This document shows, piece after piece, positions 59,069 through 64,000 of a DNA stretch of 64,000 nt (within the stretch, counting starts at the first letter, position 1; every line of letters begins with the position of its first letter). The position numbers and the translations under genes are program-made. The notes below the pieces were generated by a model. That model ran no database searches. It was not told the DNA's origin and was given only the letters and a program-made list of their open reading frames with translations. Origin of the DNA: Candidatus Villigracilis proximus (GTDB lineage: Bacteria > Chloroflexota > Anaerolineae > Anaerolineales > Villigracilaceae); the NCBI GenBank assembly GCA_016715195.1, contig JADKBB010000007.1, forward strand, positions 62,001 to 126,000, read 5' to 3'.

Positions 59069-60384
59069 ATGATCCTGCATGAACAAATTTCAGCTCAATT
59101 GCCCGCCTGGCGCGAGCGCATTAAGTCTCTTGCAAAAGAACACGCTGATGTAAAAGTGGATGATGTGACCATTGGTCAGATCGTTGGCGGTATGCGTGAT
59201 ATTAAATCCCTGCTATCAGATGTTTCATTTGTTGATCCTGCAGAAGGGATTCGTTTTCGTGGTTTGTCGATCCCTGAATTGTTAAAAGCTTTGCCCAAAG
59301 CTCGCGGCGGTAAGATGCCTTTGGTGGGTGGTTTGTACTATTTGTTAATGATCGGCACAGTGCCGACCAAGGATCAGGCGCAGGAAGTGGAAGCCGAATG
59401 GGCCAAGCGCGCGATTGTTCCTGATTATGTTTACAAAATGCTCAAGACCATGCCCAAAGAGACTCACCCGATGACTCTTTTTTCTCAGGCTGTTCTTGCC
59501 TTGCAGAATGGCTCGGTCTTTGCGAGTAAATATCACAGCATGAAAAAAGATGTTTATTGGGAAGCCGCGTTGGAAGATAGTCTTGATCTGACCGCGAAAC
59601 TGCCCGTGATTGCCGCGTATATTTATCGCATGAAATATTTTGGCGAATCATCCAAACCGAAATACAATCCTAAATTGGATTACGGCGCAAACTTTTCCAA
59701 GATGATGAAAGTTTCAGACAAGAAAGGCTATTCTGAACTTGCCCGCTTGTATTTCATTTTACATAGCGATCATGAAGCTGGAAATGTCTCGGCTCATACC
59801 ATGCACCTCGTTGGATCAGCTCTCTCCGACCCATACCTTTCCTTCTCCGCCTCGCTTAACGGTCTCGCTGGACCTTTACATGGTCTGGCAAATCAAGAGT
59901 GTCTTGGCTGGTTGCTGGAAGTCCACAAGAAATTTGGCGGTGTCCCTTCACGCGATGATCTATATAAATTTGCATGGGACACCCTGAATGGCGGGCATGT
60001 CATCCCCGGTTATGGTCATGCTGTTTTGCGTGTGCCCGATCCGCGCTATATGGCGCAAATGGAATTTGCAAAGAAGCGTTTCCCTGATGATGAGTTGTTA
60101 CGCCTCGCGGACATGGTCTTTGACGTAGTGCCTGCTGTGCTTAAAGAACAGGGCAAAGCCAAGAACCCCGCCCCCAATGTAGATGCGATTTCAGGTACTT
60201 TGCAGTATTACTACGGCGTACGTGATTTTGATTTCTATACCGTATTATTCGGTGTGGGCCGCGCCCTGGTGTGACAGCCAATTACGTTTGGGCCCGCGCC
60301 TTGGGACAGCCCATCGAGCGCCCCAAATCATTGACCACCAAGATGTTGGAAGATGTGGTGGCGAAGGCAAGTCAGACTGCGTAA
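59069..60384 (+). CDS. gltA: Citrate synthase, eukaryote-like type (frameshift near the C-terminus)
   Basis: About 438 residues after repair. Typical of the type I citrate synthase also found in mitochondria: GIRFRGLSIPELLKALP, HSDHEAGNVSAHTMHLVGSA, NGLAGPLHGLANQE and GYGHAVLRVPDPRY with the catalytic histidine and Asp further on. The frame as it stands stops at 60274 after FGVGRALV; the true end VTANYVWARALGQPIERPKS runs in the next frame to the TAA at 60382-60384, so one G is missing in CTGG(G)T near 60268. Starts behind AAAAAAGGAATAAGCC. Follows mdh; together they feed the citric acid cycle. Confidence 0.93.
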
Positions 60385-60414
60385 GAGATTAGTAAATCGT
60401 AATTAGTTTTCAGT

Positions 60415-60454
60415 AAAAGAGGCTCCGAGAAATTTTCTCTGGAGCCTCTTTTTA
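60415..60454. terminator. Bidirectional terminator between citrate synthase and oligopeptidase B genes
   Basis: AAGAGGCTCC pairs with GGAGCCTCTT (60417-60426 / 60441-60450), with inner AGAAA/TTTCT and flanking A- and T-runs. Confidence 0.88.
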
Positions 60455-60474
60455 TTTTGCGTCAAATCTATCGA

Positions 60475-61590
60475 TCAAAATGCGAAATCCAGCACATTTT
60501 CCTTTAGGTAGTCGTACCGTCCACTGGCGCCGGCGTGACCTGCGCTGAAATTCGTTTGCAGCAATACCAGATTGTCGCCTTTTTTGATGTCTCGTAAACG
60601 CGCCATGAACTTGGCAGGTTCCCAATACGCCACCCGTGGATCATTAAAGCCGGTGGTTAAGAGCAGGTCTGGATATTCAACGGGACGGATATTATCGTAC
60701 GGAGAATACGAAAGCATATATTCAAAGTCTTCTTTATTTTCGGGGTTGCCCCATTGATCGTATTCGAGAGTGGTGAGCGGAATGGTCGGGTCGCTCATGC
60801 TGGTGATCACATCCAAAAATGGGACTTTGCAAATGACCGCTCCGAATAATTCAGGACGCATGATCATGCACGCCCCGACCAAAAGTCCGCCTGCAGAGCC
60901 GCCGATGATGCCGATCTTTTTGGAAGATGAATAGTTTTCGTTTATCAGATGTTCAGCGCAGGCAATAAAATCTGTGAATGAATTTTTCTTGTAATATAGC
61001 TTGCCTTCATCGTACCATTCGCGCCCCATTTCAGAACCACCGCGCACATGCCCGATGGCGAAGATAAATCCGCGATCAAGCAGGCTTAGAATATTGGTGT
61101 TGAAGGAAGCCTCACTGCTTGCGCCGTAGGCTCCGTAGCCATAAAGCAGAACGGGATTTTTGCCATCTTTTTTCAGTCCCTTTTTATAGGCCATGGACAT
61201 GGGAATCTTTTTGCCGTCAGATGCGGTGACGAAAACATACTCGGTGACATATTGCGTCTTGTCGTACCCGCCGGGGACTTCATCCTCTTTGAGTACAGTC
61301 CATTCGCCTGTATCCATGTTGAAACTGATAACTGACATGGGAGTGGTCAATGAAGAATATCGAAAGCGCATCTGGTTGGTGCTGAATTCAAAATTGGCGT
61401 CAACGAATACTTCGTAGGTTGGATCGGGGAAGGCTACATAGCGGAGATTGCTGACGCCGTCCGTATGACTAACGCGGAGCTGGCGCAGTCCGTTTTTGCG
61501 TTCGTGCAGGACGATGTGATTTTCAAAGACATCCACGTGCTCGATCAAAACGTCTGCGCGGTTGCCGAGGATCTCGTGCCAGTTTTCCAT
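60475..61590 (-). CDS. ptrB: Oligopeptidase B (S9A), C-terminal catalytic part
   Basis: 371 residues of the S9 prolyl-oligopeptidase superfamily: last propeller blades, then the alpha/beta-hydrolase domain with VLLYGYGAYG, HVRGGSEMGREWYDEGK, catalytic serine in GIIGGSAGGLLVG, aspartate in TTGFNDPRV and histidine in FSAGHAGASGRYD. Oligopeptidase B cuts after basic residues in short peptides. The frame begins MENWHEILGNRADV only because of a frameshift; it should follow on directly from residues at 61594-61600 of the previous entry (SAPCMENWHE), one extra G in GGGG. No start signals of its own. Confidence 0.92.
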   Translation of the reverse strand: MENWHEILGNRADVLIEHVDVFENHIVLHERKNGLRQLRVSHTDGVSNLRYVAFPDPTYEVFVDANFEFSTNQMRFRYSSLTTPMSVISFNMDTGEWTVLKEDEVPGGYDKTQYVTEYVFVTASDGKKIPMSMAYKKGLKKDGKNPVLLYGYGAYGASSEASFNTNILSLLDRGFIFAIGHVRGGSEMGREWYDEGKLYYKKNSFTDFIACAEHLINENYSSSKKIGIIGGSAGGLLVGACMIMRPELFGAVICKVPFLDVITSMSDPTIPLTTLEYDQWGNPENKEDFEYMLSYSPYDNIRPVEYPDLLLTTGFNDPRVAYWEPAKFMARLRDIKKGDNLVLLQTNFSAGHAGASGRYDYLKENVLDFAF

Positions 61591-62511
61591 GCAGGGGCGC
61601 GGAGACTGGTGTTTTCATCAGTCTGAAATTACGGGCGTTGTCATTCGTGATGATGAAGAAGGAATCTTCCAGATGGGTTGCGTAATATTCAAGGCCGGGT
61701 TTACGTGTTTGCAGCACTTGTAATTCTGCGTCGGGTTTGTCTGCGGCGAGGAAGCGCATCTCCTGTGAGAGTGTGTTGTAGTGATAGAGCATGATGTATT
61801 GCTGGCTGCGCGTTTTGAACAGGGTCAGGGAGAAAGTCTCATCTGTTTCGTGGAAGAGTAGTTCATCTTCTGAAGAGTTGGTGCCAAGCGTATGCCGAAA
61901 GAGTTGATAAGCCCGATGATAGGTATCGAGAGACAGATAATATAAAGTTTCGCTGTCTTCCGCCCATTCTGCGCCGACCGTGAAGTAGACGCTGCCGTGT
62001 GTTCTGCTGATCGTTTCGGGATAGAGCGAGCCGTCGCTTAAGTTCTTGATATAGATCGTGTAAACTTCCGCGCCTTCGAGGTCCACGGAGTAGGCGAGTT
62101 TTGTTTCATCGGGGCTGATGCTGAAGGCGCTGACACTGCAAAATTCATGGCCTTGTGCCAGTTGATTTTGGTCAAGCAAAATTTCCTCGGGCGCTTCGAG
62201 TGTATCTTTTTTACGGCAATAGACGGGATATTGTTTGTCGGCTTCCGTGCGTGTGTAATAAAAATAATTTCTGATCTTTTCCGGTGCGCTGCTATCGACT
62301 TCTTTTATCCGCCCTTTCATTTCCTGAAACAATGTGTCCTCCAAAGGCTGAATGTGTTTCAGCGCTTCCTCGAGATATTGATTTTCAGCCTGTAAATATT
62401 CGACCACTTGCGGGTCTTCACGTTCCCTCATCCAGTAGTATTCGTCGATGCGTGTGATGCCGTGCTGAATGATCTTGTGGTCCCTTTTTGGAGCGGATTG
62501 AGTTTTTGCAT
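61523..62511 (-). CDS. ptrB: Oligopeptidase B (S9A), N-terminal propeller part, with frameshifts
   Basis: The ATG at 62511 opens a frame that is broken after a few codons: one A seems missing in the run at 62503-62507, after which HGITRIDEYYWMREREDPQ, the characteristic N-terminal hallmark of oligopeptidase B, is read in another frame (first Met of the intact frame at 62431). The beta-propeller then follows (PQVVEYLQAENQYLEEAL, GHEFCSVSAFSISPDETKLA, TLYYLSLDTYHRAYQLFRH) until RLMKTPVSAP. Here an extra C (G on the plus strand, 61594-61597) shifts the frame and the last 20 residues are artificial. Repaired length is about 678 residues, normal for the family. Confidence 0.88.
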
Positions 62512-62577
62512 TTTATTTTCCTAAGGCCTTGCTGAATACTAATAAAAATGGATTTGGGAGCGGATAAACGGATGGGG

Positions 62578-64000
62578 CTAGCGATACTCTTTTGACGACA
62601 TATCTGCAACGTTGATTAACTTGCTGTCGAGTCGGATGTAGATATCGCTGTTGAGGAGTTCGTATTCGGCGTTGTTGCGCATGAAGGCGGCGAGTGGCGC
62701 AAAATTATCAGCGATGACATCGGGGCGGAGTTGGCTGATGCTGTATTCGTAGATCCATTTGTTGTGACCGGGGTAGAACTCGCCGTGGCCTGCGCTTTTG
62801 GCAACGATGGGATCGTTCAAGCCGAGCAGGTCGATGGTGGTGCGTTCGGAGTAGTAGGGAATTTGTCCTGCGGCGTGGACGGCGATGACTGCTTCAGGGG
62901 CGGTGTTCTTTGCGATGTGCAGCGCGAGTTTCACGCGGCGGATGTCCGCTTTGAGCAGGGGGGCGTTGTCTATGGAATAGCCGAACCACGGTTCGCCGCT
63001 GATGAGCAGGAGAATCATCAAGGCGAGGGGAATGGCAGGATTCACTTTGGAAGTGGCGAATGTTGTTTGGGGCTGGGCAGTTTTCAGGTCGGTTAAGATG
63101 CGGCTTGTCATCCAACTAAATAAGATGATGAGGGCGGGCATCCCTTGTGTGATGAAACGATTCGCGGCGTTTGTTTCGGGTTCGGCGTAGTCGCCGCCGA
63201 CGTAAATCGAGTAAGCGCATTGTGCGAGGAAGATGCCGAGCAATAAAAGTGCTTCGCGGCTGCGTTGAAGTTTAAAGAAGAAAATTGCGGCGAGTGAAAA
63301 AAGTAAAAGTGCGAGAAAATCGCGTGCGGCGAATTCGATTAAGACGAGGAGTCCGCGGCGGAGGCGGTCGAAGATGCTGAAGCCGGTCACTTTTTGATAA
63401 TAGGTGATGGGGAGAAGTTCGCCGAAGTATGTTTTTTGAAAATAGAAGATGATAAAGATGGTGCCGAAGACCGCGATGACCGGAAGCATTGCGCTGCGTT
63501 TGTCTTTTGCGAAAAGATAAGCCGCGATCAATACGGCGGCGATGGCTGCGTCAATGCGGACGATGATCGCGAGCGCGAGAAGAACGCTGATGAAAATATT
63601 TTTATGGTCTGAGATGGCGAGCAAAATTGCGAGGTCAATTAATAAAGTGAGCAGTCCCACTTCCATGCCGCGCAGTGACCAGAAGACGAGCGGAAAATAA
63701 AATGCGGTGATGAGCGCGGCGAGCACGGGCGCGTGATTTGAATCGGGAAATAATTTTTGCGCGATCTGATGCACAACATAAATATTTGCAAGCAGAATCA
63801 CAAGCGAGGTGAGCATAACGGCCAGTGAAATTTTTGATGCGGCGAAGGGAAAGAGATGCAGAAAGGCCATGTAGAGCGTCCAGCCGAGATTGGTGAAACC
63901 CTCCACGGGCGGCTGGCCGATGTTCCAGACCAGTCCGTGGCCTTGCGCGAGGTTGCGCGCATAGCGCATAGAGATCATGGCGTCGTCTACGAGGGTGAAG
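62578..64000 (-). CDS. Polytopic membrane glycosyltransferase (partial, continues past the window)
   Basis: The frame is open to the window end; at least 473 residues are visible. The start region FTLVDDAMISMRYARNLAQ followed by GLVWNIGQPPVEGFTNLGW is the DD-containing first periplasmic loop motif of GT-C (PMT/ArnT-like) enzymes, so only a short N-terminus is missing. About ten to twelve helices follow, and a periplasmic C-terminal domain from about residue 330 (SIDNAPLLKADIRRVKLALH, RTTIDLLGLNDPIVAKSAGH). It probably transfers a sugar from a lipid-linked donor on the outer face of the membrane. Confidence 0.85.
   Translation of the reverse strand, partial: FTLVDDAMISMRYARNLAQGHGLVWNIGQPPVEGFTNLGWTLYMAFLHLFPFAASKISLAVMLTSLVILLANIYVVHQIAQKLFPDSNHAPVLAALITAFYFPLVFWSLRGMEVGLLTLLIDLAILLAISDHKNIFISVLLALAIIVRIDAAIAAVLIAAYLFAKDKRSAMLPVIAVFGTIFIIFYFQKTYFGELLPITYYQKVTGFSIFDRLRRGLLVLIEFAARDFLALLLFSLAAIFFFKLQRSREALLLLGIFLAQCAYSIYVGGDYAEPETNAANRFITQGMPALIILFSWMTSRILTDLKTAQPQTTFATSKVNPAIPLALMILLLISGEPWFGYSIDNAPLLKADIRRVKLALHIAKNTAPEAVIAVHAAGQIPYYSERTTIDLLGLNDPIVAKSAGHGEFYPGHNKWIYEYSISQLRPDVIADNFAPLAAFMRNNAEYELLNSDIYIRLDSKLINVADMSSKEYR

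Noticed and set aside
60268..60280. In-frame TGA in citrate synthase as possible selenocysteine codon, since selB is present
   Set aside because: The residues after TGA in the same frame are not conserved, while the next frame gives the normal citrate synthase end. A one-base deletion explains it.
1..64000. tRNA, rRNA, tmRNA, prophage or insertion-sequence genes
   Set aside because: I looked for cloverleaf-type inverted stems, transposase or integrase motifs and found none I could support.

Overview
The window looks like a chromosomal segment of a Chloroflexota bacterium, most likely class Anaerolineae (Anaerolineales-like). This is inferred from gene content: many secreted lipoproteins (immune-inhibitor-A-like metalloprotease, clostripain-like C11 peptidase, DUF3048 protein, tandem CapA-family proteins), an ADP/ATP-translocase-like protein fused to HEAT repeats and a cyclic-nucleotide domain, a DUF4129-MoxR-DUF58 operon, SelB and a eukaryote-type citrate synthase. 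Base composition is close to half G+C by eye. I found no rRNA, tRNA, CRISPR array, prophage or insertion-sequence transposase.

Layout. 1-6 kb: partial MFS transporter, sugar-nucleotide epimerase, cold-shock protein with a structured leader, YiiX-like cysteine peptidase, metalloprotease lipoprotein, DEAD-box helicase. 6-11 kb: a tightly overlapping minus-strand operon of a zinc-type dehydrogenase, a ComB-like/6-pyruvoyl-tetrahydropterin-synthase fusion, a family-4 glycosyltransferase and two EamA exporters. This is my main candidate for an undescribed pathway: making and exporting a glycosylated, pterin-like molecule. 11-16.8 kb: PilZ protein, PIG-L deacetylase, greA, lysS, DUF3054 protein, ECF sigma/anti-sigma pair, NUDIX hydrolase. 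17-24.7 kb: C11 peptidase, lipoprotein, amrB (MEMO1), priA (frameshifted), SRAP protein. 24.7-30.8 kb: PAS/GAF histidine kinase (split at an A10 run), selB, coiled-coil protein. 30.9-34.5 kb: three membrane subunits resembling the antiporter part of complex I. 34.5-42.4 kb: DUF3048 lipoprotein, zinc-ribbon protein, menC-like enolase-superfamily enzyme, two tandem CapA lipoproteins, fabL. 42.5-52.4 kb: DUF309 protein, translocase-HEAT-CNB fusion, the DUF4129-MoxR-DUF58 operon, P-loop kinase, class III aminotransferase. 52.4-64 kb: ICMT-like methyltransferase, two-component system, quinone-oxidoreductase-like enzyme, His-rich membrane protein, trxB, mdh, citrate synthase, oligopeptidase B (frameshifted) and a partial membrane glycosyltransferase.

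Three patterns cut across the window. (1) Short tandem arrays, mostly of 7-base units but also 8- and 9-base units and of several unrelated sequences, sit at gene borders and inside variable loops of coding sequences (three positions in priA, two in the dehydrogenase, one in the glycosyltransferase). One array appears to supply the ribosome-binding site of the DUF309 gene. (2) Many genes have a TATAAT/TACAAT box ending only 6-10 bases before the start codon and no Shine-Dalgarno sequence, which suggests leaderless mRNAs. (3) Five apparent one-base indels in short homopolymers break priA, the PAS histidine kinase, citrate synthase and oligopeptidase B (twice), while the protein stays conserved on both sides. 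Uncorrected long-read sequencing errors are the simplest explanation.
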